Shown here piece by piece: positions 1-8,600 of a stretch of DNA of 64,000 bases (within the stretch, counting starts at the first letter, position 1; each line of letters starts with the position of its first letter). The stretch lies in NCBI GenBank assembly GCA_018266175.1, contig JAFEAY010000025.1, positions 1-64,000 of the forward strand. Reading direction: 5' to 3'. The stretch comes from Candidatus Dependentiae bacterium. Lineage in GTDB: Bacteria > Babelota > Babeliae > Babelales > RVW-14. The notes beneath the pieces are model-generated. The model was not told the origin of the DNA and did not search any database. It worked only from the letters and a program-made list of their open reading frames with translations. Position numbers and translations under genes: made by a program.

Positions 1-44
1 AAAAAATCATAAACTTCACAAAAAATTTTTGTTAACATCATTAC

Positions 45-104
45 GCTTCCCTTTCTTGTTTGAGGTTGTGATTATCCTCTAGGGAAGCATATTTTTTTTG
101 TTTT
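45..104 (+). terminator. probable rho-independent terminator
   Basis: The arms GCTTCCCT (45-52) and AGGGAAGC (81-88) form an 8-bp stem with a smaller inner GAGG/CCTC pairing, and the second arm is followed by a run of T from 91. This would end a plus-strand gene lying left of the window. The loop is long, so the call is tentative. Confidence 0.45.
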
Positions 105-127
105 TCAAATTATCGAGTTCGCGTTAA

Positions 128-280
128 TTATAGAGTTTTTCTGAAATAGACTTTCGCCATGGGACCTTCGTTTTGATAGCCAAGGCTCTTATAAAATTCA
201 TGCGATCCGTCTTGAGCACGCCTAAGGCCAGAGTTCAGATCAATAATTACAGGGCTGAATTTTTTGGCTATATCTTCCAT
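128..280 (-). pseudogene. C-terminal remnant of a GNAT acetyltransferase
   Basis: A 50-codon minus-strand frame runs from an ATG at 280 to a stop at 128. It reads like the last third of a GNAT N-acetyltransferase: IIDLNSGLRR, then EFYKSLGYQNEG, which corresponds to the terminal acetyl-CoA fold where a helix is followed by 'FYxxxGF'. The N-terminal two thirds and motif A are absent. It overlaps the 3' end of the HAD gene in another frame, so the HAD gene appears to have been joined to this scrap. A complete, different GNAT gene lies at 1356-1820. It could still be expressed as a short peptide, but a remnant is more likely. Confidence 0.6.
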
Positions 281-950
281 TTCCAGTTATAAAGTTGGTA
301 ATGAAACTCAAAACCTCATGCTCATAATGAGCAACAGGAACTCCTTGGTCCAGAATGCGCTTTTTGTACCAATCAAACTGAGCATGACTACCTCCTAAAA
401 AGCCAATGACTGGTATTGCCGCTGCGCGTGCAGCATGAATACCGGCAATACTATCTTCAATGACAAGGCAATCTTCAGGCTTGTAACCCATCTGTTCTGC
501 TGCAAATAAAAAGAGATCGGGCGCTGGTTTGCCATGCTTCACTTGCGCCGATGTAAAAATATGCTCATCTGGAAAAAAATGATTCTGAGCTGTTACGCGC
601 AAAGACAGTGCTATGCGTTCTTTGGGGCTGCTGCTAGCAACACATTTGGCACTACTTTTGAGAAGATCATGAGATAAAACCGAAAGCATCAATGGTTGCA
701 ACTCTTTTTCAAGCGCTGAAACAATCGCCTCACCAGTTAATTTTGATAAACATTCAGGCAATTCGATACCCGATTCTTTTAAAATATATTCACGAACACT
801 CTTACTGTTCATGCCCGTAAATTTTTTGATGCTCTCTTCTGTTGAAATAGCATAACCAAATTGTGTCATCATGTGTGCATCAATACGGTTTGCAATGATC
901 TCGCTATCAACTAAAACACCATCGCAATCAAAAATAATTAATTTGTTCAC
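240..950 (-). CDS. HAD-superfamily hydrolase (phosphatase, subfamily IA)
   Basis: This 236-residue protein is a haloacid-dehalogenase-type phosphatase, probably acting on a small sugar phosphate or similar metabolite in the cytoplasm. All four HAD motifs are visible: DCDGVLVDSE with nucleophile D8 and acid D10, the ASSSP segment near residue 106, K141 in HGKPAPD, and VIEDSIAG with D166. The insertion between motifs I and II fits a small helical cap (beta-phosphoglucomutase or YieH-like). The start is a GTG with GAGGA about nine bases upstream. The last 13 or so residues are encoded by DNA that in another frame specifies a GNAT remnant, so the natural C-terminus may have been replaced. The substrate cannot be told from sequence. 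Confidence 0.85.
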   Translation of the reverse strand: MNKLIIFDCDGVLVDSEIIANRIDAHMMTQFGYAISTEESIKKFTGMNSKSVREYILKESGIELPECLSKLTGEAIVSALEKELQPLMLSVLSHDLLKSSAKCVASSSPKERIALSLRVTAQNHFFPDEHIFTSAQVKHGKPAPDLFLFAAEQMGYKPEDCLVIEDSIAGIHAARAAAIPVIGFLGGSHAQFDWYKKRILDQGVPVAHYEHEVLSFITNFITGNGRYSQKIQPCNY

Positions 951-985
951 CTCAGGTATTCCTCACAATTCTACTCATACACTTT

Positions 986-1168
986 TTAAAGTAATTTTAA
1001 ATATGGTTCAAAGCGATAAAGCTTGTTCCTTTTTTGTTCTTTGTTTTCAAAAACTATGCCCACATCAATAAATTGCTTAATGATATTGTTTGCAGTGTTA
1101 TAAGTTTTATCAATACTATCACTCACTTCATTAATTTCTATAATTGGCTTGTGAAATAAGACATTCAA
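986..1168 (-). pseudogene. remnant of Fic-family protein: C-terminal winged-helix part
   Basis: A short frame from a TTG at 1168 encodes about 60 residues that match the winged-helix tail found after Fic (AMP-transferase) domains: a segment like KTYNTANNIIKQFIDVGI followed by KRNKLYRFEPYLKLL. In full-length Fic proteins this region follows the catalytic HPFxDGNGR motif, which is not present here. An in-frame stop lies just upstream at 1175-1177, so nothing more of the gene can be read in this frame. I read it as a decayed end of a lost Fic gene. A short DNA-binding protein is the alternative. Confidence 0.5.
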
Positions 1169-1238
1169 ACCGCCTCAGCCGTCTCCTTATTTCATTTAAC
1201 TGCCTAAAACTGAAACAATCTTCTTCATAAAGCATCCT

Positions 1239-1301
1239 TATTTCATTTTTACGCACAAGAATGAAATAGTGCGTGAGCTTATTTTCGTTCACGCAAATAA
1301 G
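1239..1301. repeat. two adjacent palindromes
   Basis: TATTTCATT (1239-1247) and AATGAAATA (1260-1268) form a perfect 9-bp inverted repeat. Ten bases on, 1278-1301 is itself nearly palindromic (CTTATTT at one end, AAATAAG at the other, CGT/ACG in the centre). CCTTATTTCATTT also recurs near 1185. The function is unknown; operator sites of the decayed neighbouring gene are possible. Confidence 0.5.
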
Positions 1302-1355
1302 AATTGTTGCTATTATCGATTTTTGACTTTTTCGAAAATAAGAAGCTGAAAACTG

Positions 1356-1820
1356 TCATTTAAACTCCATGACAATCACAGGATGCCTCTCATACTGATC
1401 TTCTCCAATTTTGCGCCAACCCTGCTTGTGGTAATAATTGATAAGCGACTCTTCAAACACGAAAAGATACAAGTTTTCAAAACCCATTGAGTGAACTCTT
1501 TCTGTTGCAGCTCGTATAAGCTGCTTTCCAATGCCACGATTTTGATACGCTGGAACAACACATAGATCGCCTAACCATGGCAGCAAGTCTGGACGAATAC
1601 CATCGTTTATTTGTAAGGAGCACATGCCAACAGGCTTGTCACCATCCAACGCAATCAAAGCAAGTGGCAACACGTCATCATTGAGCCATTCATTGAGCCA
1701 CCCTTCAATTTCTGTAGTTGATACATGCGGCATCCAGGTGCTCCCAAGGACCTCAAGCCATATTTTTGCAAGTTCTGAAATTGCTTCTGGGTGGTTATTG
1801 AGTAGGTCGATTGTAATCAT
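1356..1820 (-). CDS. GNAT-family N-acetyltransferase
   Basis: This 154-residue protein has a complete GNAT fold, transferring an acetyl group from acetyl-CoA to an unknown amine. The acetyl-CoA pyrophosphate-binding motif A is VVPAYQNRGIGKQL (about residues 88-101), preceded by the strand WLGDLCV and followed by the helix-strand GFENLYLFV and YYHKQGWRKIG near the C-terminus. The start ATG at 1820 has only a weak ribosome site. It shares the strand with its neighbours but is separated from them by gaps of more than 60 bases, so it may be transcribed alone. The substrate (antibiotic, protein or metabolite) is not determinable. Confidence 0.85.
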   Translation of the reverse strand: MITIDLLNNHPEAISELAKIWLEVLGSTWMPHVSTTEIEGWLNEWLNDDVLPLALIALDGDKPVGMCSLQINDGIRPDLLPWLGDLCVVPAYQNRGIGKQLIRAATERVHSMGFENLYLFVFEESLINYYHKQGWRKIGEDQYERHPVIVMEFK

Positions 1821-1884
1821 AAAAATTTCTTCATACAGTTTTCTTCAATTATTAATTTGAATAATCACAAGTTTCTTTTGTGCC

Positions 1885-2361
1885 TTAATTAAGATCAACA
1901 TGAGTAGATTTTTGATACTTTTGCCAGCAACTAACTACTCTGCCCACAAGCACACCAGCAATTATAATTGCTGCAAACTCAGGCACAAGTAAAATCCAAC
2001 TTCCCGCAAGCTCTGGCACAAGAGCATTGGTAACTCCAAGAAAATATTTAATTGAGAAAAGCAACATTAATAGAATTAGCGTTATCCAGCTGCCGGGTAA
2101 CTCAACCTGTTTTTTAAGTTTATCAAACCGCATCGTAGTTTTATGCATCATTAAATATCCTGCATATATTCCAAGAAGCATGCTGGATAAAGCTATACTC
2201 AATATAAAAAAGTTTGCACCATAACGCGTTATAATAGAATAGAATGACCATGTAGAAAAAATAGCGGGTGCGATTAAAAGAACCTTTAACGGTATGACAT
2301 TTTTCTTACGCGCTTTAATGCCAATGAAAATAACATAAGCCAACAATGGCCAAACATACAA
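1885..2361 (-). CDS. small integral membrane protein, DUF6622-like
   Basis: The protein has about four hydrophobic segments separated by short basic loops (ARKKN, KLKKQ), giving a four- or five-helix inner-membrane protein. The pattern TGTPLYVWPLLAYVIFIG just before and at the start, then KARKK, resembles the DUF6622 family, whose function is unknown. The start is uncertain: the TTG at 2361 cuts into the family-like N-terminus, the frame stays open to about 2405, and no ATG or GTG occurs there, so either a rare start near 2397 is used or the original start was lost. Part of a second copy lies at 11238-11403, next to another zinc-finger protein gene. Confidence 0.6.
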   Translation of the reverse strand: MYVWPLLAYVIFIGIKARKKNVIPLKVLLIAPAIFSTWSFYSIITRYGANFFILSIALSSMLLGIYAGYLMMHKTTMRFDKLKKQVELPGSWITLILLMLLFSIKYFLGVTNALVPELAGSWILLVPEFAAIIIAGVLVGRVVSCWQKYQKSTHVDLN

Positions 2362-2497
2362 TGGCGTTCCAGTTATAATTCTTATTTTTTGAGTAATTCT
2401 AAAATTTTAATTCTTGTAAATATACCGATTAAATTTGATAGACTCAATAAAGCTATAAGTACAAGCTTTTTGGCTAAAACATAGAGGACGTTTTTAC

Positions 2498-3058
2498 ATG
2501 AAGAATATAAATTTTAAAACAACTCTATTTCTATTTTTTTTCGTTCACAACTCGATTTTTTTTCTTCTTACCGGGATGCAACAAGAGATAACTATCCCTT
2601 TTAGAGACTTTAATACGTTTAAGTTTTGGAGTGAAACAGAAAAAAGATATAAATTTAATTGCCCTATTTTTAACTGTAGAAATAATAACAATAAAGGGTT
2701 TTCAAAATTATTTAAATTAGAAAACCACGTGCTGTGCCAACATCATATTTGCCCGTGCTGTGATAATATAGATACATGGGAATCGGTGGATGATTTATTA
2801 GTTCACTTTATTGAATGGCACCGATCTAGGAACAAAAGTCACCAAGGCAAGTCAAGAAATTGTTTTGTATGTGAACTGTGTAATGAATATATCACACTAT
2901 TTCCTGACCATTTAAATCGCCATAAAGAAACCTGTCAAACCCCACGAAAAAATAAAAATCGAAAAGTCCTGAGGTCCCCTTCAGTTTTAACAACTCAAAA
3001 TTTCATCTGTAAATGCTCTCCAGAGTACTTTCTCCCTAATCTTTTTTATTATGATTAA
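2498..3058 (+). CDS. small secreted C2H2-like zinc-finger protein
   Basis: This 186-residue protein starts with a hydrophobic signal peptide (about residues 5-25) and carries one Cys/His module of the kind repeated in the two giant proteins downstream. In order the module has C-x4-C followed by H-x4-H, CPCC followed by H-x4-H, and C-x2-C followed by H-x4-C. It lacks the USP domain of the larger relatives, so it may be a free-standing module or a truncated one. The upstream leader GAGGACG supports the ATG at 2498. Export from the bacterium is inferred from the signal peptide; the target is unknown. Confidence 0.7.
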   Translation: MKNINFKTTLFLFFFVHNSIFFLLTGMQQEITIPFRDFNTFKFWSETEKRYKFNCPIFNCRNNNNKGFSKLFKLENHVLCQHHICPCCDNIDTWESVDDLLVHFIEWHRSRNKSHQGKSRNCFVCELCNEYITLFPDHLNRHKETCQTPRKNKNRKVLRSPSVLTTQNFICKCSPEYFLPNLFYYD

Positions 3059-3064
3059 TGGTTG

Positions 3065-3098
3065 AAGAGAACTTGGCCGCTTGCGACCGAGTTCTCTT
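3065..3098 (+). terminator. hairpin after zinc-finger gene
   Basis: AAGAGAACT (3065-3073) pairs with AGTTCTCTT (3090-3098), with a GG/CC pair further inside, directly after the stop at 3058. There is no T run after it, so it is a strong hairpin and only a probable terminator. Confidence 0.5.
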
Positions 3099-3153
3099 CT
3101 GGTAAATAACCTAAGGAAAAAAAGTATTGGCTCTAAAAGGGCTTGACGTCCTC

Positions 3154-3198
3154 TTGAAATTTTAGATCACAACGAAGGTTAATTATCTAAAATTTCAA
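3154..3198. repeat. perfect 14-bp inverted repeat over a gene end
   Basis: TTGAAATTTTAGAT (3154-3167) is repeated in inverse at 3185-3198, where it encodes the last residues (EILD) of the minus-strand ankyrin gene. The stop codon lies in the loop. It may end transcription of that gene, although no T run follows. Confidence 0.6.
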
Positions 3199-5158
3199 AA
3201 TGAGATGAGTCAAGTGGCTGACTTTGTGTTTCATATTCTTGATATCCCTCACTCTGAAAACAAAGCTTACTCCATAAAGTAGCCATTAGATCTTTCCCTG
3301 ACTTATTAATAACCGCTTTTTGAGAAAGAAAATGAAGAATCTTGTTGAAGCGAAGTAAAAATTCTTTATTTTTTATTTTTTCATTTATCTGGGAATTAGG
3401 ATTGAGAAGTGCCAAAGGAGTCAAGCCTGTATTAGTTTCAATGTTAGGATTAGCGCCATTAATGATAAGCTTATAATAAAGCTTATCCCAATCCTTAAGA
3501 GAGCTTAAATATGGCATATGTAAAGCCATCATATGAAATAAGGTATAACCAAAACTATCCTGCTTATTGATATCTGATAAATCTATAATTAGATCAATAA
3601 TTTCAAATAGATCACTTCTCCAAAAACGATCTTTCTGCAAAAATATCTCGCTATGAAAAAAGCTCCCATCTTGTTTTTGGACCCTTGGTGTAAATTTTCC
3701 AGATTTCAATAGGACCTTAAGCATAGAAATTCTACGATCATGAAGCATTTCAAATGCTAGTTTCATTTCAATCTGCTCTACAGGTCTTGAGATATTGTCA
3801 AAATCAATTCCATCATCACAATGTTTTAGGATGTATTCAAGACAAGTAGATGAATTTGTCTCAATTGCTTGATAAATTAAATTGACATTTTTCAATTGAA
3901 TATTTTCCTTACGCATTCTTTCTAAAATGCATAAAAGTGCCTTTGCCGAAGCATGATACGATAAATAGAAATCTCCGCTACATTTCCAAGCTGTGAGTAT
4001 TGATGAAATAAGATTTTCGGCAAGAACAGAATTCATTTCAACTTTATCAAACATTTTCAAGAATACCCGATCAAGTTCAGAGCTCGATTTCATAAAACAT
4101 TGAATGGCAAGAATAATAGGAACTTCTCCCCCCACCTGCATATTACAATCAACACCCGCATCAACTAACATTAACACATCAGTTGCATTACTTAGCTTTA
4201 AAGCAGCTATAAGCGGCGTTACGGGCATTTTTTCATCTATTGCTATGTTTGCGCGACATTCATCATTATGAATAGATCCAAAAAATGAGCGATACCGGTC
4301 AATGTCTGAACGAATACGTTGTTTTTCATCTTCAGCTAACCTCCCCCAAAGTTTTTTGCTTAATGGTGACTGCTTTTCATAGACAGCTGGACTCAATTCA
4401 AAGCATGATTTTTTCACAATAGGAATATGTTTTTCAGCATTATCACTGGCATCTGTTGTATTGCTGACCTCAATAAAGCTAGAACTTCTTTTTCTCTTTT
4501 TAGAGTTCTTAACACACTTAATATCTTTTCCTAAGGCATTGTTGCTTTTATTCTGAAATAATAATTCAGGGCTGACATATTGTTCATTTCCAGAATCTTC
4601 AATTCGTATTTTTTTCAATTGAGGCTCTACATCTAATACAAAATGGCTCTGGGATAAAGCGTCGTTTTGAGGTAACAATCCAGCTATCTTTCTCTTGATA
4701 GGAGCAGAAGCACTCGATAAGTTATTGTTGTTATTTTTGTTATTGCTATTCCGGGCACTAGCCACCTTGGCAGTTAATGCTTTGATAGTAGTTTTAAAAT
4801 AATTTATGACCGTTACGCGACCACTTTGCTTTTCAAGAAAAGAACTTTGCATATCATTTAAACTATCTATGACATATGCAATCAGTTCTCTGGTTGTGTC
4901 ATCTAACGTCAGCGCAAGTAAATGATCCTTTAACTCTCTGACCTGGGGAAGTATCTTTGGTCCATTTTTTTTATTTTCAGAAACTTCAGCTAAAATTTTA
5001 GTCAATTTTGTATTTACGTAGTCATACTCCACGCTATTTTCATTGTGACTCAAATTCGATGTAGCTTGATTTTCCTGCGGTAACATTGCAGAAACGTTTA
5101 ATGACAATGCTGTCGTTATAAAAAGTAACCCTAGCAGTAAATGTCGTTTATTCATCAT
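3179..5158 (-). CDS. secreted ankyrin-repeat protein
   Basis: The predicted product is 659 residues and begins MMNKRHLLLGLLFITTALS, a clear signal peptide ending near SLNVSA. The ATG at 5158 is chosen over the one at 5191 because AAGGAG lies seven bases before it. The middle (about 90-260) is low-complexity and lysine/asparagine-rich, with basic patches such as KKRKR. The C-terminal half contains degenerate ankyrin repeats, for example TPLIAALKLSNATDVLMLVDAGVD and a GYTLFHMMALH unit followed by INGANPNIETNTGLTPLALL. Ankyrin repeats bind proteins, and in intracellular bacteria such secreted proteins usually act on host factors. That role is inferred here. No catalytic domain is recognised. Confidence 0.75.
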   Translation of the reverse strand: MMNKRHLLLGLLFITTALSLNVSAMLPQENQATSNLSHNENSVEYDYVNTKLTKILAEVSENKKNGPKILPQVRELKDHLLALTLDDTTRELIAYVIDSLNDMQSSFLEKQSGRVTVINYFKTTIKALTAKVASARNSNNKNNNNNLSSASAPIKRKIAGLLPQNDALSQSHFVLDVEPQLKKIRIEDSGNEQYVSPELLFQNKSNNALGKDIKCVKNSKKRKRSSSFIEVSNTTDASDNAEKHIPIVKKSCFELSPAVYEKQSPLSKKLWGRLAEDEKQRIRSDIDRYRSFFGSIHNDECRANIAIDEKMPVTPLIAALKLSNATDVLMLVDAGVDCNMQVGGEVPIILAIQCFMKSSSELDRVFLKMFDKVEMNSVLAENLISSILTAWKCSGDFYLSYHASAKALLCILERMRKENIQLKNVNLIYQAIETNSSTCLEYILKHCDDGIDFDNISRPVEQIEMKLAFEMLHDRRISMLKVLLKSGKFTPRVQKQDGSFFHSEIFLQKDRFWRSDLFEIIDLIIDLSDINKQDSFGYTLFHMMALHMPYLSSLKDWDKLYYKLIINGANPNIETNTGLTPLALLNPNSQINEKIKNKEFLLRFNKILHFLSQKAVINKSGKDLMATLWSKLCFQSEGYQEYETQSQPLDSSHFEILDN

Positions 5159-5613
5159 AATAGTCTCCTTGTAACAGATTTCCATAAGCACCGATTCTCA
5201 CAAAAAATAAATACAGCTTGTGCAACAGATTGTAATTTAGAATTTAAATAATTTACAATATCTAATCATATTGTAGCATTTTTTCAGAAAAGAAAAAGTG
5301 GGCCTGAGTATGATTTTTCGAGAAACTTTTGAAGCTAAGGGTTGGGTAAGCATTTTTTAGCCTGCAGAGCTTGAGATTTTTGCTCCTGATGTGGGGATCT
5401 TGCATTTTTCTTACTATAAGAAATAAGTCGATATTTAAAGGTGAGAATATCAAATTAATCGCTTATTTGACAAAATTTATAAATATTCTATAATTCTATT
5501 TGAAATATAGCGCAAGTATTATATCTGATAATATACAAAACTCATACCCTGAATCTTGCCATATCTCTCAATTTTACTTATGGTAGCCATTTAAAATAAG
5601 GTTATTTAAGATT
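5159..5613. other. intergenic region between divergent effector genes
   Basis: About 450 bases separate the ankyrin gene and the zinc-finger/USP gene, which are transcribed away from each other. The right part holds a strong plus-strand promoter (5467-5494). A 63-codon minus-strand frame at 5262-5453 has no ribosome site and no recognisable domain, so I do not call it a gene. Nothing else is apparent. Confidence 0.6.
5467..5494 (+). promoter_or_regulatory. sigma70-type promoter for the zinc-finger/USP gene
   Basis: TTGACA (5467-5472) and TATAAT (5489-5494) are both perfect consensus hexamers, 16 bp apart, about 120 bases before the ATG at 5614. Confidence 0.7.
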
Positions 5614-8600
5614 ATGAAAAAATTATATTTTATTAAAAAAGTGCTCTTTTTAGGGATTCTTGTCCTTTTTGTTATGGATCACAATCTTTTAGGTATGAAA
5701 CGCAAACAAGATGAAAACGATCAAAGACGTCCGAGGAAAAAAGTGCTTCTTTCGCAGGATAATATTAAATTATATTGTCCAATCTTAGGCTGCCCTTCAA
5801 GCGCTGCCAACCCCAAATACGCGGGCTTTAAAAGTATTGAAACTTTTAATGACCACATGCTTGTAAGTCACTTAACATGTCCCTGGAGCACTACAAATGA
5901 GTGCAGTAAAAAAAATGCTCATAATTCGCTGGGCGCTTTGTACCGCCATATAATTGAAGATCATCCTAAAAAGCCCTTCTTTAAATGTGAAGAGTGCCTA
6001 AATTACCTTTGTTTTTCTCAAAGACCATTTATAACTCATCAGAGAAAATGTACTAAATTACCATCTTCAGTAAAAAACTCTGACATTATTTTTAATACAG
6101 GTTTTTATTGTCATGTTCAAAATTGTATTGAAAGTGCTAACCGTAAATACGCATTGGGCTTTGCAGGAAAAAGCTCACTTGATAATCATTTATTACACAC
6201 ACACAACCTTTGCCCGTGGAGTGAAATGTGTGGAGAAAAAGGACATTTTAAAAAAATAAATGATTTATACGAGCACATAAAATCAAAACATTCATCTGAA
6301 GCTTTTGTTACATGTGATACATGTAACTTTTTTTTATCCTGTACAAAGCAAGGATATACTTCTCATAAAGCCGCGTGTAAAACAATAGATAATATCAATT
6401 CTAAAATAGATGCTCCCAAACCATTGAATGTGATTGTTATAGATGATGAGCCGGAAGTTACTTCCCCCAAGTCATCAGCTATAACACCAAACTCAGCACT
6501 CGGAGAAAGCGAACCTCAAGCCAATTCTCCCAAATCACCATTGAATGTGATTGTTATAGATGCTGAGGCGGAAGTTGCTTCTCCCAAGTCATCAGCTATA
6601 ACACCAGACTCAACACTCGGAGAAATCGAACTTCAAGCCATTTCTCCCAAATCACCATTGGATACAATATCTAGAGAAAATAATTTTTCTGCTATTATGA
6701 TGCCGTCATTGAATGGCTTAAATTTAGATAATAATTATATCGTAAATTCTATTAATTTGGTTGTTAAGAATATTAATACCTACTTAGCACAATCTATGTC
6801 GGAGCTCATTAAGAATTTTTCTTCAAATAACCTGGAACCTCTTTCTTCCAATCTTATTGGTGAAAAAAGAGTTTCGTCTCCTCATCCAATTCCAACTTCT
6901 GACAAGGCTATAGATCAAACATTGGTTGAAAACAATTCTGATATTATCGATGCAACAATAGAAGAAGAAGAAACCATAGACACAATTGAACATGAGCTAC
7001 CAGAAAATTCTTTTTCACCAATAACAAATAACAACTATGATGAACATATTTCTAATTCATTTTCGCATATTCTGGACATATGTGATGATAGTTATAGTCC
7101 ATTCACTCAAAGCAACGACAACGAAATAAATCTACTCATGTTTCCCGAAGTAGGAAACAAAATTAATTCCACCAAAGACATGGAATTAAATTCTACGCTT
7201 AGTAAAGCAACTGATCTTGATGCAGGTCTTGCAGATCTTAATGACGAATTTCTTAGAGATATAATAGCTAATCTTACTGAAAATGAATTTTTTAATGATA
7301 ATAACAGCAATCTATTTTCACCAATTACCAGCTCTCCACAAAAATCAAACTATGTCGGGATTGTTAATGAAAATGGAACAGACTGCTTTATGAATGCATC
7401 GTTACAAATATTAGCACACATACCTGAATTCACTAAAACACTCAAAAGCTCGAATCCATTTACAAAAACATTATCTGAATTTTTCAACAAAACAAATACT
7501 GAACAAAACCCAATAAAAGGAGCTGCTGAACTGCGTAATTTTATTGCCCACAATGGCAATGGATTAAATAATATTGAGTCAGGCACTCATGACGCTCAAG
7601 AATTTCTTTGTAAGCTCATTAATCACCTCAATGATGAAAATCCAGAAATACAAAATATTTTTCAAGTTCAATTACAATCAGATTGTCATTGCCAGCAGAC
7701 CGGCTGTCCGTTGCAATTAATCGACTCTTCATGGATCATTCCGCTTCATCTTTCAAACCAACTCGCGCCACTTTCTACTCAATTCCTGGTCAATAACTTC
7801 TTCAAAAAAGAACTCATAAACGATTATCAGTGCGAAAATTGTGGTAAAAAAGGACTTTATCGTACAATTAAACCACAAAAATTACCTGCAATAATAACTA
7901 CTTACTTTAAGCGATTTGTCTATGTAGAGGGGGTTGAAAGAATTAATACTCCAGTTAACGTTGAAGAGTATTTATTCATTGACAATAAAAAATATGAATT
8001 AATCGGCTTAATTTTACATCACAATACATCGGATGGTAAGGATGGTCATTACACGGCACAAATTAAAGATAGCGTAAGTAAAGAGTGGTACCACTGCAAC
8101 GACTCGATTGTTGAAAAAATTTCAGGTAACGAGGTTATTGGAAAATCGTCGGAAGTTTATCTTTGTTTCTACAGATTAGCAGATGAAGACAACGAGCAAA
8201 GAAATGAGATGACAATAACAAATTTTGATACTAATGATACTAATAAATACGTTCAAAATAAAACATTATTGTACTGTAAAGACTGGTGTAACAGTTTTTG
8301 CAATAAATCTTTTTCCAACATAAAATTTTTATATTCTCATATTGCACGCAAACATAAATGTTGTCCTTTGGCAAAAGAATCATGCAATCATAAAGATAAA
8401 TTTAGCAACCCTAACGAACTTCACAATCACTGGAATAGTCAACATCCCAATTGCATTGAAAGCTTCTATTGCGAAGCTTGTGATTATTTAATATTCAATT
8501 CTGAACTTTTTAAAAATCACAAAAATACAAGATTGTGCAAAGAGAGAACTCTTCATGCAAGCATTCTCGAACATTTTAATCAACAACAAAGACTCTGCCA

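Noticed and set aside
5262-5453. 63-codon minus-strand frame in the intergenic region
   Set aside because: No ribosome site, no recognisable domain or signal peptide, and its start lies next to a strong promoter of the opposite strand.
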